A stretch of DNA of 35,685 bases from an uncultured Spirochaetales bacterium (lineage in GTDB: Bacteria; Spirochaetota; Spirochaetia; Sphaerochaetales; Sphaerochaetaceae). Shown here piece by piece: positions 17,136-24,774 of the stretch; positions within the stretch are counted from its first letter, which is position 1; the number at the start of each line of letters is the position of its first letter. The notes beneath the pieces are model-generated. The model ran no database searches, was not told where the DNA came from, and saw only the letters and a program-made list of their open reading frames with translations. The translations under genes were made by a program, and so were the position numbers. The stretch is taken from assembly GCA_944390865.1 (NCBI GenBank), contig CALXRC010000022.1, positions 1 to 35,685 of the forward strand, read 5' to 3'.

Positions 17136-18707
17136 ATGAAAAAAGTACTATCTGTTCTTCTCGTTGCTCTCATGGCCTGCTCATTTGTCTTTGCAAATGG
17201 CGGCAGCGAGACAGCGACGGCAGTCAATGCTGACGGTACAGTCACCATCAATCTCTGGTACGGTGCGGCAATTACTGAGGCCGGTCCTATTCCAGATGAC
17301 TGGATCGGCTACCAGATCCTGCGCGATGAGCATGGAATAGATCTTCACCTTTCCGTCCTTCCTTCAAACGAGTCTGATCAGGACGTCAGAATCCAGGCCG
17401 CCGCAGCCGGCAACAGCCTTCCTGACATCTTCATGGTGAGCCGCCCTGTCCTCACAAGACTTGTTGACCAGGGACTGGTCGCACCTGTCGATGACTACTA
17501 TGCACTGATGCCGAACCGCACAGCTCAGCAGTATGATGCGGACTCAATCGCGATGACGACCATTGACGGACACAGCTACGGCTTTGCCTCTCCGGGTTCT
17601 GTCGCGAAGAACGAAGGCCTTCTGATCAGAAAGGACTGGCTTGACAACCTCGGACTTGAAGTTCCAACCAACCTTGATGAGCTGATGGAGGTCATGAAAG
17701 CCTTCACATATGACGATCCTGACGGAAACGGACAGAATGATACATGGGGTTACGGCGCTTACATTGAGAGCGATGCGACTCTCAAGGGTTATCCCGGCGC
17801 AAGGCTCTTCCCGATCCTCGGTGCTTTCGGCGTTGACGGCCTGTGGTGCTTCGAAGAGGAGAACCTCGGACTCAATGTCTACAAGCCGGCTTTCTATGAT
17901 GCAATGGTCTATATCCGCCAGATGTGCGAGGAAGGCGTCATGGATCCGAACTGGCTGACATACAAGAAGGATGATTTCCGCGCCGCCTGGAAGCAGGGCA
18001 GATTCGGCATCATGAAAGAGCAGAACGCCGCATACGCTGCAGAGGCAAACTATGCACCGTTCGATGCCAACTTCCCTGACGGAGAATGGATTGTCATCGA
18101 TCCTCCTACAGGACCGGAAGGATATGCTTCTGTCGGAGCTTATGACCAGAACTACAGAATCTACGCAATCAGCCAGGATGCAGTTGATGCAGGCAAGGCT
18201 GAGAAGATCTGCGAGATGCTTGAATGGATGAGCAGCGACGAAGGCTACTATCTGTGCGGATGGGGCGTTGAGGGAGTCAACTACGTGCTTGATGACAACG
18301 GCGTTCCTGTGACAGGAGATCTCGGAGAAAATGCATTCAGCGGAACTGAAGGACAGGTCTACACCCAGCTGAGAAACATGGTCTTCTACAACTCTGACAC
18401 AGAGCTTGCAAGCCGCTACCCGACCTACACGACAGCCACAAGCGGAAAGACAATGTCCGCACTGACCACACTGCGCGAGATGCAGTCAAAGTACTGGACA
18501 CCAGCTATCGGAAGCGGCCAGATGCCTACGCCTAATGCCGATGTTCAGCGCTACTACGAGCAGACTCTTGCAGAGTTCCTCTCAGGTCAGAGAGCGCTTA
18601 CTCCGGAAGCCTGGCAGTCCTTCATTGACCAGTTCAATGCAATCGGAGGAGCTGCATGGAACCAGCAGGGCATTGACTACGCAAAGGCAAACGGACTTGT
18701 CCGCTGA
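17136..18707 (+). CDS. extracellular solute-binding protein of the sugar importer
   Basis: A 523-residue family 1 binding protein of the LplA/YtcQ type, partner of the two upstream permeases. The start is ATG 17136, with GGAGG eight bases upstream. The leader 'MKKVLSVLLVALMACSFVFA' precedes NGGSE, a pattern common in spirochaete binding proteins. The LMAC run could be read as a lipobox, but cleavage after FVFA also fits. Binding-fold landmarks include 'LPDIFMVSRPVLTRLVDQGLVAPVDDYY', 'GLLIRKDWLDNLGLEVPTNLDEL', 'DGNGQNDTWGYG' and 'FRAAWKQGRFGIM'. The ligand is probably a rhamnogalacturonan or galacturonan oligosaccharide, from context. A long hairpin follows the stop, which may raise this gene's mRNA level over GH105. 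Confidence 0.92.
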   Translation: MKKVLSVLLVALMACSFVFANGGSETATAVNADGTVTINLWYGAAITEAGPIPDDWIGYQILRDEHGIDLHLSVLPSNESDQDVRIQAAAAGNSLPDIFMVSRPVLTRLVDQGLVAPVDDYYALMPNRTAQQYDADSIAMTTIDGHSYGFASPGSVAKNEGLLIRKDWLDNLGLEVPTNLDELMEVMKAFTYDDPDGNGQNDTWGYGAYIESDATLKGYPGARLFPILGAFGVDGLWCFEEENLGLNVYKPAFYDAMVYIRQMCEEGVMDPNWLTYKKDDFRAAWKQGRFGIMKEQNAAYAAEANYAPFDANFPDGEWIVIDPPTGPEGYASVGAYDQNYRIYAISQDAVDAGKAEKICEMLEWMSSDEGYYLCGWGVEGVNYVLDDNGVPVTGDLGENAFSGTEGQVYTQLRNMVFYNSDTELASRYPTYTTATSGKTMSALTTLREMQSKYWTPAIGSGQMPTPNADVQRYYEQTLAEFLSGQRALTPEAWQSFIDQFNAIGGAAWNQQGIDYAKANGLVR

Positions 18708-18729
18708 AGCTTTTGATGCGATAATACTG

Positions 18730-18759
18730 ATATGGCCGGCTCTGTTTTGCCGGCCATAT
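18730..18759 (+). promoter_or_regulatory. intra-operon stem-loop between binding protein and GH105
   Basis: A perfect 11-bp stem (ATATGGCCGGC with GCCGGCCATAT), loop TCTGTTTT, and no T-run after it. It ends 17 bases before the GH105 start. A stabilising 3' hairpin that protects upstream mRNA, or a weak attenuator, fits better than a full terminator. Confidence 0.7.
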
Positions 18760-18776
18760 TAATAGTGAGGTGTGAT

Positions 18777-19874
18777 ATGAGACAAAACAGCCGGCTTCCT
18801 CTGTCTCTGGCGATGGCCAAGAGCGTGGAAAGCTATTACCAGCCCGGAATGATGCTCTGGCATTATGAGCACGGCCTCGTGCTCTATGCGTCCCTGAAGA
18901 GCGCTGCCTATCATGAAGATGCTTCTGTCTATCCCTGGGTCTATTCAATGTACGACGGACTTATCGGGAAGGACGGGACAATCGCGACTTACAGGGAAGG
19001 GGAGTTCAATCTGGACCAGATCAATGCCGGCCGTGCCCTTTTCCCCCTTTACGACAAGAGCGGGGAAGAGCGCTTCAGTCTTGCTGCAGACAGGCTGAGA
19101 AGCCAGCTGATCCATCAGCCCAGGACAAAGTGCGGCGTCTACTGGCATAAGGAGATCTATCCCTGGCAGATCTGGCTTGACGGCCTTTACATGCAGGGAC
19201 CGTTCAATGCAGAGTATGCGCAGCGCCATAATGACAGTGCAGAGCTTGATGACGTGATCAGCCAGCTGGTCATCACCTACAACACGCTCAGGGATGAGAA
19301 GACAGGGCTGCTGTATCATGCGTACGATGAGTCGCGCGGCCAGCGCTGGAGCGATATCGTCACAGGGCTGTCTCCTCACTTCTGGTCCCGCTCAATCGGC
19401 TGGTACTGCATGGCTGTCCTTGATGTGCTGGATTACACGCCGGCAGACCATCCCCGCCGTGAGGAGCTTTGCTCAATCATCAGATCCCTTGCTCCGGCCG
19501 TTGCGGCCTTCCAGACTGAAAGCGGCCTGTGGTATCAGGTTCCGGACTGTCAGGATGCGGTCGGCAACTACCTTGAGACAAGCGGAAGCGCAATGTTTGC
19601 CTATATGTATTTCAAGGGAACGCGGCTTGGAATCCTTGACCGCAAGTATCTTGAGAACGGAAAGATGGCTGTCGAAGGCATTAAGAGAGTCTATCTCACC
19701 TGCGATGAGAACGGGGTTTACCACCTTGACGGCATATGCTCAGTGGCAGGACTTGGAGGAAATCCATACAGGGACGGATCTCTCAAGTACTATTTCCTGG
19801 AACCGCAGAAAAGAGACGATTTCAAGGGTGTCGGGCCTTTTATCCTTGCTCTGCTTGAAAGCGAGATGGTCTGA
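18777..19874 (+). CDS. yteR: GH105 unsaturated rhamnogalacturonyl hydrolase
   Basis: A 365-residue six-hairpin glycosidase of family GH105, which removes the 4,5-unsaturated galacturonyl residue left by rhamnogalacturonan lyases. Two aspartates sit 55 residues apart: D80 in 'FNLDQINAGRAL' and D135 in 'WLDGLYM', the same spacing as D88/D143 of B. subtilis YteR. 'SPHFWSRSIGWYCMAVLDVLDY' and 'YLETSGSAMFAYMY' are also typical. There is no signal peptide, so it is cytoplasmic and acts after import. ATG 18777 with GTGAGGTG upstream is chosen; an earlier in-frame ATG lies inside the preceding hairpin. No kduI/kduD-type genes for the released unsaturated sugar are seen in this window. Confidence 0.93.
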   Translation: MRQNSRLPLSLAMAKSVESYYQPGMMLWHYEHGLVLYASLKSAAYHEDASVYPWVYSMYDGLIGKDGTIATYREGEFNLDQINAGRALFPLYDKSGEERFSLAADRLRSQLIHQPRTKCGVYWHKEIYPWQIWLDGLYMQGPFNAEYAQRHNDSAELDDVISQLVITYNTLRDEKTGLLYHAYDESRGQRWSDIVTGLSPHFWSRSIGWYCMAVLDVLDYTPADHPRREELCSIIRSLAPAVAAFQTESGLWYQVPDCQDAVGNYLETSGSAMFAYMYFKGTRLGILDRKYLENGKMAVEGIKRVYLTCDENGVYHLDGICSVAGLGGNPYRDGSLKYYFLEPQKRDDFKGVGPFILALLESEMV

Positions 19875-19882
19875 CTTGTGTC

Positions 19883-19918
19883 ATCAGGGGCGTGATTCCG
19901 CCCCTGATTCTTTTTTTT
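19883..19918 (+). terminator. intrinsic terminator of the importer/GH105 operon
   Basis: A perfect 10-bp stem (ATCAGGGGCG with CGCCCCTGAT), 6-base loop, then TC and eight T. Confidence 0.93.
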
Positions 19919-19932
19919 CAGTGCAGGCATCC

Positions 19933-20334
19933 TCATTCCTGCTGCCAGGCCATGGTTTCCTTCAGTCTGCGGACGGCAAGAGCATCTGCAGGCATCCAGT
20001 CAATATCATCAAGCTCGTCTGGCCTCAGCCAGCGCGCCGCATCGTGTTCCTTCAGCGTCAGGCTTCCGCCTTCCAGCCTGCACAGAAAACAGTCCATGAC
20101 AAGGAAAAAGTCAGGATAGCCGCAGGAAATCGTGAAAAGGAACTTCTCGACACTTATATCACTGTCCAGCTCCTCCCTGATTTCCCTGATCACGGTCTCT
20201 TCTCCGCTTTCTCCTTCTTCCCGCTTGCCTCCGGGGAATTCCCACTGTCCGGCTGCCTTTCCCCTTGCCCTGCGGGCCGCCCAGATCAGGCTGCCGTCAT
20301 GTATGACCGCTGCGCTGACGCGAACTGTCCTCAT
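19933..20334 (-). CDS. Nudix hydrolase (MutT/NudG-like)
   Basis: A 133-residue Nudix pyrophosphohydrolase. The Nudix box GKREEGE-x7-REIREEL is complete up to its last glycine, which is aspartate here (EELDSD). The tail ('EHDAARWLRPDELDDIDWMPADALAV') matches the MutT/CTP-pyrophosphohydrolase group that sanitises oxidised or modified nucleotides. The exact substrate cannot be fixed. Its ATG overlaps the stop of the upstream small gene (TGATG), indicating coupled translation. Confidence 0.9.
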   Translation of the reverse strand: MRTVRVSAAVIHDGSLIWAARRARGKAAGQWEFPGGKREEGESGEETVIREIREELDSDISVEKFLFTISCGYPDFFLVMDCFLCRLEGGSLTLKEHDAARWLRPDELDDIDWMPADALAVRRLKETMAWQQE

Positions 20335-20735
20335 CAGGAAAACCTCACTTCCTGACTGACAGTCTGTCCGTCAATTCTCACTATGGCTTCTGTGCTGTCT
20401 GATCCCAGAAAGGCCAGAGGGTTGTTCTTCACCGGATTTTCGAGGCTGACAGTCATGGAGAGGCTGTTTTCTCCTTTATTCATCTGGACAAGCTTTGTCC
20501 TTGCCTTTCCGAGAACAGTGAATGTCACAGGCAGTCTGATTTCCTCTCTGCTGACAAAGGTGACTTCTGCCGTGACAATATAAACATCTCCTTCTGTTCT
20601 GGCTGTTGTGAAGGTGACTTTACCAATACTGCCGTGTACCTGTGTTTCCTGCATGCCACAATAATAACTGACTGCAGGCAGGAAAAGAAAGCAGGAGAGT
20701 GCAAAATGCAATGTGTTTTTTGTTGTATTTTTCAT
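20334..20735 (-). CDS. small exported protein of unknown function
   Basis: Not recognised. The 133-residue chain has a basic start and a hydrophobic stretch ('LHFALSCFLFLPAVSYYCG') that looks like a signal peptide or membrane anchor. The remainder is beta-rich and polar ('GSIGKVTFTTARTEGDVYIVTAEVTFV'), resembling a small extracytoplasmic beta-sandwich. The cysteine near residue 26 is not in a good lipobox. No Shine-Dalgarno precedes ATG 20735. A TATAAT ends five bases upstream, so a leaderless message is possible. It is coupled to the Nudix gene, but no functional link is evident. Confidence 0.65.
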   Translation of the reverse strand: MKNTTKNTLHFALSCFLFLPAVSYYCGMQETQVHGSIGKVTFTTARTEGDVYIVTAEVTFVSREEIRLPVTFTVLGKARTKLVQMNKGENSLSMTVSLENPVKNNPLAFLGSDSTEAIVRIDGQTVSQEVRFS

Positions 20736-20740
20736 TATTC

Positions 20741-20746
20741 ATTATA
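20741..20746 (-). promoter_or_regulatory. -10 box of the small exported protein gene
   Basis: A perfect TATAAT on the minus strand, five bases before the ATG, with no good -35 at 16-18 bases. Confidence 0.45.
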
Positions 20747-20786
20747 AATAAAAGAGTTATGCTATATGCTGAATTGACGGTTTTGT

Positions 20787-20815
20787 TTGACTTAGCTCCG
20801 GTGTGAATGTAGAAT
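20787..20815 (+). promoter_or_regulatory. promoter of the nucleoside transport operon
   Basis: TTGACT (20787-20792), 17 bases, TAGAAT (20810-20815): five of six in both boxes. Predicted start ~20822, giving a 27-base leader with AAGGAGAT before the ATG. Confidence 0.85.
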
Positions 20816-20848
20816 AGGAATATCGACTAATACTCAAGGAGATAGCAA

Positions 20849-22027
20849 ATGAAGAAATCCATTGCGATTATTATGATGCTTCTTGCTGCCCTGTGCATGG
20901 TCACTCTCGCTTCATGCGGCGGTGACTCATCAAGCTCACAGAGCACAGCCTCAACTACAACTACATCATCCGCACAGACAACCACTGCAGCTGCGGCGGA
21001 AGAGCCGGCTGCTGAGCCTGCTGCATCAGACAACGGTGTCGCAACATCAGGTTCTGCCCTCAAGGTCGGCATGGTCACAGACTCCGGCACAATTGACGAC
21101 AGATCATTCAACCAGGGTACCTGGGAAGGTCTGCAGAGAGCTGCTGAAGAACTCGGACTTGAGTGCACATATCTCAGACCGAACGGAACAACAACAGGCG
21201 ACTACACAACAGCAATCTACGATCTCTATGATCAGGGATACAGATTCATTGCATGTCCCGGCTATCTCTTTGAGGATGCTGTGCGTGAAGTCCAGCAGGA
21301 GTGCCCGGATCTCCAGATCCTCCTGATCGACTCAACTCTCGGCGAGGATGTCGGACCCAACACAATCGCAGTCAGCTACAACGAGCATGAATCAGGCTTC
21401 CTGGCCGGCGTCGCAGCAGCTGTTGAGCTTGTTGACGGTTCTGTCGGCTTTGTCGGCGGCATCGAGATTCCTGCAGTCCAGAAGTTCAACTGGGGCTTCC
21501 AGCAGGGCGTCATATATGCCAATGAGAACTTTGGAACAACAATCGAAATGTCACCTGAGAACTTCATCTATTCAGGTTCCTTCGCAGATCTTGCCCTTGG
21601 CGGACAGCTCGCAACAGCTATGTATGATCTTGGTGTGGATGCGATCTTCGCAGCTGCAGGCGGCACAGGCGTAGGCGTCATCAACGAAGCAAGGGCCAGA
21701 AGGCTTGCAGGCGAGGATGTCTGGGCAATCGGCGTTGACGTTGACCAGTATTCAGTCGGCGACATGGGCAACGGCGAGAGCTGCATCCTCACATCTGCCA
21801 TGAAGTACATCGACCAGACAACATATGACATGGTCTACGATGCATACGAAGGCAATTATGAAGGCGGTCAGAACATTGTCCTCGGAGCCACAACAGCTTC
21901 TGTCGGCATCCCGAAGACAAACCCGAACCTCTCAGAGGAGACAATGCAGATTGTCAGCGAGGTTGAGCAGATGATCATTAATGGTGACATCATTGTTCAG
22001 GGAACAGCTGATGGTCTCATTCCTTAA
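20849..22027 (+). CDS. BMP/PnrA-family nucleoside-binding lipoprotein
   Basis: A 392-residue substrate-binding lipoprotein of the basic membrane protein (Bmp/PnrA/TmpC) family, which binds purine nucleosides in spirochaetes and relatives. The lipobox LASC puts the lipidated cysteine at residue 23. A Ser/Thr/Ala/Glu-rich tether covers ~24-68. The binding fold starts at 'LKVGMVTDSGTIDDRSFNQGTWEGL', a signature region of the family, and continues with 'IACPGYLFEDAVREV', 'SYNEHESGFLAGVAA' and 'FAAAGGTGVGVINEA'. It has its own strong promoter and Shine-Dalgarno, and a terminator-like hairpin lies between it and the ATPase gene. The phosphorylase downstream supports nucleosides as cargo. Confidence 0.94.
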   Translation: MKKSIAIIMMLLAALCMVTLASCGGDSSSSQSTASTTTTSSAQTTTAAAAEEPAAEPAASDNGVATSGSALKVGMVTDSGTIDDRSFNQGTWEGLQRAAEELGLECTYLRPNGTTTGDYTTAIYDLYDQGYRFIACPGYLFEDAVREVQQECPDLQILLIDSTLGEDVGPNTIAVSYNEHESGFLAGVAAAVELVDGSVGFVGGIEIPAVQKFNWGFQQGVIYANENFGTTIEMSPENFIYSGSFADLALGGQLATAMYDLGVDAIFAAAGGTGVGVINEARARRLAGEDVWAIGVDVDQYSVGDMGNGESCILTSAMKYIDQTTYDMVYDAYEGNYEGGQNIVLGATTASVGIPKTNPNLSEETMQIVSEVEQMIINGDIIVQGTADGLIP

Positions 22028-22050
22028 GATCTGACTGTAAAAGTTTGAAA

Positions 22051-22082
22051 TAAGGCCGCCGTATCAGTACAGCGGCCTTTTT
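22051..22082 (+). terminator. intra-operon terminator/attenuator after the BMP gene
   Basis: Stem AAGGCCGC/GCGGCCTT (8 bp) with a 12-base loop, running into six T (22077-22082). It has intrinsic-terminator form but sits 46 bases before the ATPase gene of the same system. Partial termination here would make the binding protein more abundant than the membrane parts. Confidence 0.8.
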
Positions 22083-22127
22083 GAAATCATCAAGCAGGTA
22101 TCCTGCTTTCAGCTATTGGAGAGTCAA

Positions 22128-23654
22128 TTGTCAGACTATGTAATTGAAATGCTGGGCATCCGCAAGGAATTCCCCGGCATTGTTGCCAATGATGACATCA
22201 CGCTGCAGGTAAAGGAAGGGGAGATCCATGCGATCCTCGGCGAAAACGGTGCCGGCAAGTCCACTCTGATGAGCATCCTTTTCGGCCTGTACCATGCGGA
22301 CAGAGGCGTCATCAAGGTCAGGGGGAAGGAAGTCAGGATCAATTCCCCCAACGATGCAAACGATCTTGGAATCGGAATGGTCCACCAGCACTTCCAGCTT
22401 GTCCACAACTACACTGTCACAGAAAACATCATACTTGGACGTGAGGGCGGCTTTGTCCTGGACAGGAAATCCGCATCGAAGAAAATCAAGGAAGTCAGCG
22501 AGCGCTATCAGCTGAACATTGATCCGGACATGGTCATTGAGAATATCACTGTCGGAATGCAGCAGAGAGTTGAGATCCTCAAAATGCTCTACCGCGATGC
22601 CGACATCCTGATATTCGATGAGCCGACCGCGGTTCTCACTCCGCAGGAAATTGACGAGCTGATGGAGATCATGCGCTCTCTGGCCAAAGAAGGCAAGAGC
22701 ATCATCCTGATCACCCACAAGCTTGCAGAGATCAAGGCTGTCGCACAGCGCTGCACTGTCATAAGAAGAGGAAAGCTCATCGGCGTCGTTGATGTCGCTT
22801 CCACTGACGTGTCGGAAATGGCGGCTATGATGGTCGGCAGGCAGGTCAGCTTCAAGGTTGACAAGCAGCCGGCTGTTGTCGGAAAGCCCGTTCTGGAGGT
22901 CAGGTCCCTCAATGTGCTGAACAACAAGAAGGTCCTTGGCGTCAAGGATTTCTCCCTCACTGTCCATAGCGGCGAGATTGTGGGCCTTGCCGGAGTCGAC
23001 GGAAACGGACAGAGCGAGCTTGTTGAAGCCATCACCGGACTCAGGCCCGTTGTCTCAGGTTCTGTCCATCTGCTTGGCAAGGACATCACCAATGCCAGCA
23101 TCAAGGAGAGAAACGAAAGCGGCATAGGCCATATACCTGAAGACAGACAGAAGAGAGGACTCATTCTCTCTCAGCCTCTTTATGACAACTTTGTGATCAA
23201 GGAATTCGACAAAGCTCCTTTCAGCAGATACGGATTTCTAGACAAAGGCGAGATCAGAAAGTATTCCCAGAAAATTGTCGACGGCTTTGACGTCCGCTCT
23301 GGAGAAGGGATAGACAGCCTTGCAGGCAAGCTGTCAGGAGGAAACCAGCAGAAGGCCATCATCGGACGCGAGGTCACTGCCGGGCCTGAGCTGCTGATTG
23401 CTGTCCAGCCCACACGCGGACTTGATGTCGGTGCCATAGAATTCATCCACAAGGAACTTGTCCGCCACAGGGACAGTGGCAAGGCGGTTCTGCTTGTCTC
23501 CTTTGAGCTGGATGAGATTTTCAATCTTTCAGACCGCATTGCTGTCATCAATGCCGGCAGTCTGATTGATATCGTTGAGACCAGCCAGACCGATGAATAT
23601 GCAGTCGGCCTGATGATGGCTGGAATCAGAAAGGAGAAAAAGGATGAAAAGTAA
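22128..23654 (+). CDS. nucleoside ABC importer ATPase (tandem domains, YufO/NupO-like)
   Basis: A 508-residue double ATP-binding protein that powers the BMP importer. Domain 1 has a canonical Walker A (GENGAGKST, residues 38-46), a signature-like 'ITVGMQQRVEI' and Walker B 'ILIFDEPTAVLTPQE'. Domain 2 has a degenerate P-loop (GVDGNGQSE) but an intact signature (LSGGNQQK) and 'LLIAVQPTRGLDVGA'. This asymmetry is normal for the RbsA/YufO group. TTG 22128 is chosen: GGAGAG lies four bases upstream and the protein then opens 'MSDYVIEMLGIRKEFPG', as in relatives. TTG 22116 and ATG 22149 are less likely. The end overlaps the next gene by 11 bases. Confidence 0.94.
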   Translation: MSDYVIEMLGIRKEFPGIVANDDITLQVKEGEIHAILGENGAGKSTLMSILFGLYHADRGVIKVRGKEVRINSPNDANDLGIGMVHQHFQLVHNYTVTENIILGREGGFVLDRKSASKKIKEVSERYQLNIDPDMVIENITVGMQQRVEILKMLYRDADILIFDEPTAVLTPQEIDELMEIMRSLAKEGKSIILITHKLAEIKAVAQRCTVIRRGKLIGVVDVASTDVSEMAAMMVGRQVSFKVDKQPAVVGKPVLEVRSLNVLNNKKVLGVKDFSLTVHSGEIVGLAGVDGNGQSELVEAITGLRPVVSGSVHLLGKDITNASIKERNESGIGHIPEDRQKRGLILSQPLYDNFVIKEFDKAPFSRYGFLDKGEIRKYSQKIVDGFDVRSGEGIDSLAGKLSGGNQQKAIIGREVTAGPELLIAVQPTRGLDVGAIEFIHKELVRHRDSGKAVLLVSFELDEIFNLSDRIAVINAGSLIDIVETSQTDEYAVGLMMAGIRKEKKDEK

Positions 23655-24774
23655 AGAACCCCGACTGATCAGGGAGCATAAGGCTGGCAGCCTGCTTGTT
23701 TCCCTGTCTGCTGTTGTGGCAGGAATCCTTGCCGGCTGTGTCCTTCTTCTCATAATCGGTCACAATCCTGTCCAGGCCATCAGGGACATTGTATACGGAG
23801 CCTTCTCAGGACGCAGGAGAATAGGGCAGACAATCGCGGTTGCCACTCCGCTCATCTTTGTCGGACTGTCTGTCGGCTTTGCCTACAAGGCCGGCCTGTT
23901 CAACATCGGCGGCAGCGGCCAGATGCTTGTCGGAGGCTGTGTGGCCAGCCTGTGGGCCTATTACGGAGCTGACATTCCGCGTCCTCTGTATCTGTGCATC
24001 ATTGTTGTCACAGGCATGCTTGCCGGAGCTGTCTGGGGAGGGATATCAGGCTTCCTGAAGGCAAAGTTCAAGGTTCATGAAGTCGTGTCATCCATCATGC
24101 TCAACTGGTCTGCCCTGTGGTTTATTTATGAGATCATTCCGGCCTTCATCCCGGACCCGAACGTCAATTCGCGCTCAGCTACCATTCCCAACGAGCTGAC
24201 GCTCAGGACAGAGGTCCTCAGCCAGTTCTTCCCGCGCAGCTATATCAACTGGGGCATCGTGTATGCCGTCATAGCCATTGTCGTCATCAAGATCATCCTG
24301 GACAAGACAACGCTCGGCTTCCAGCTGAAGGCGGTGGGTGCCAACAGGGACTGTGCAGAGTATGCAGGAATCAAGGTGGACAGGAACATTGTCGTGAGCA
24401 TGGTCATCGCAGGTGCCCTGGCCGGTCTGGCAGGCGTCACCTATTATGCCGGCTACTCCAACATGATTTACAGGAACAGCATGCCAAGCGAGGGCTTTGA
24501 CGGCATTGCGGTTGCCCTGCTGGGAAACAGCAATCCAATCGGAATTTTCTTCTCTGCCCTGTTCTTCAGCATACTGAAGGCCGGCAAGGGAAGCCTGTCT
24601 GCCTCTTCCGGCATCCCGCCTGAAATCGCCGACACGATTATCGCGACCATCATCTACTTCACTGCGACCTCAGTGCTTTTCAGGAATCTGTGGAACAGGC
24701 TGTTCCATTCTGTCTATGAAAGGAGGCTCGGCAAGCGGGCCGCAGTAAACGGAAGTGAAGGAGGTGAGAAATGA
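23644..24774 (+). CDS. nucleoside ABC importer permease 1 (YufP/NupP-like)
   Basis: A 376-residue inner-membrane protein of the BPD_transp_2 (RbsC/LivH-like) family with about eight to ten hydrophobic segments. Typical stretches are 'TPLIFVGLSVGFAYKAGLFNIGGSGQMLVGG', 'HEVVSSIMLNW', 'GANRDCAEYAGIKVDRNIV' and 'SEGFDGIAVALLGNSNPIG'. AGGAGAAAAAGG precedes the ATG, which lies inside the ATPase gene's last codons. Its stop overlaps the next start by four bases (ATGA), so stoichiometric translation is likely. Confidence 0.94.
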   Translation: MKSKEPRLIREHKAGSLLVSLSAVVAGILAGCVLLLIIGHNPVQAIRDIVYGAFSGRRRIGQTIAVATPLIFVGLSVGFAYKAGLFNIGGSGQMLVGGCVASLWAYYGADIPRPLYLCIIVVTGMLAGAVWGGISGFLKAKFKVHEVVSSIMLNWSALWFIYEIIPAFIPDPNVNSRSATIPNELTLRTEVLSQFFPRSYINWGIVYAVIAIVVIKIILDKTTLGFQLKAVGANRDCAEYAGIKVDRNIVVSMVIAGALAGLAGVTYYAGYSNMIYRNSMPSEGFDGIAVALLGNSNPIGIFFSALFFSILKAGKGSLSASSGIPPEIADTIIATIIYFTATSVLFRNLWNRLFHSVYERRLGKRAAVNGSEGGEK

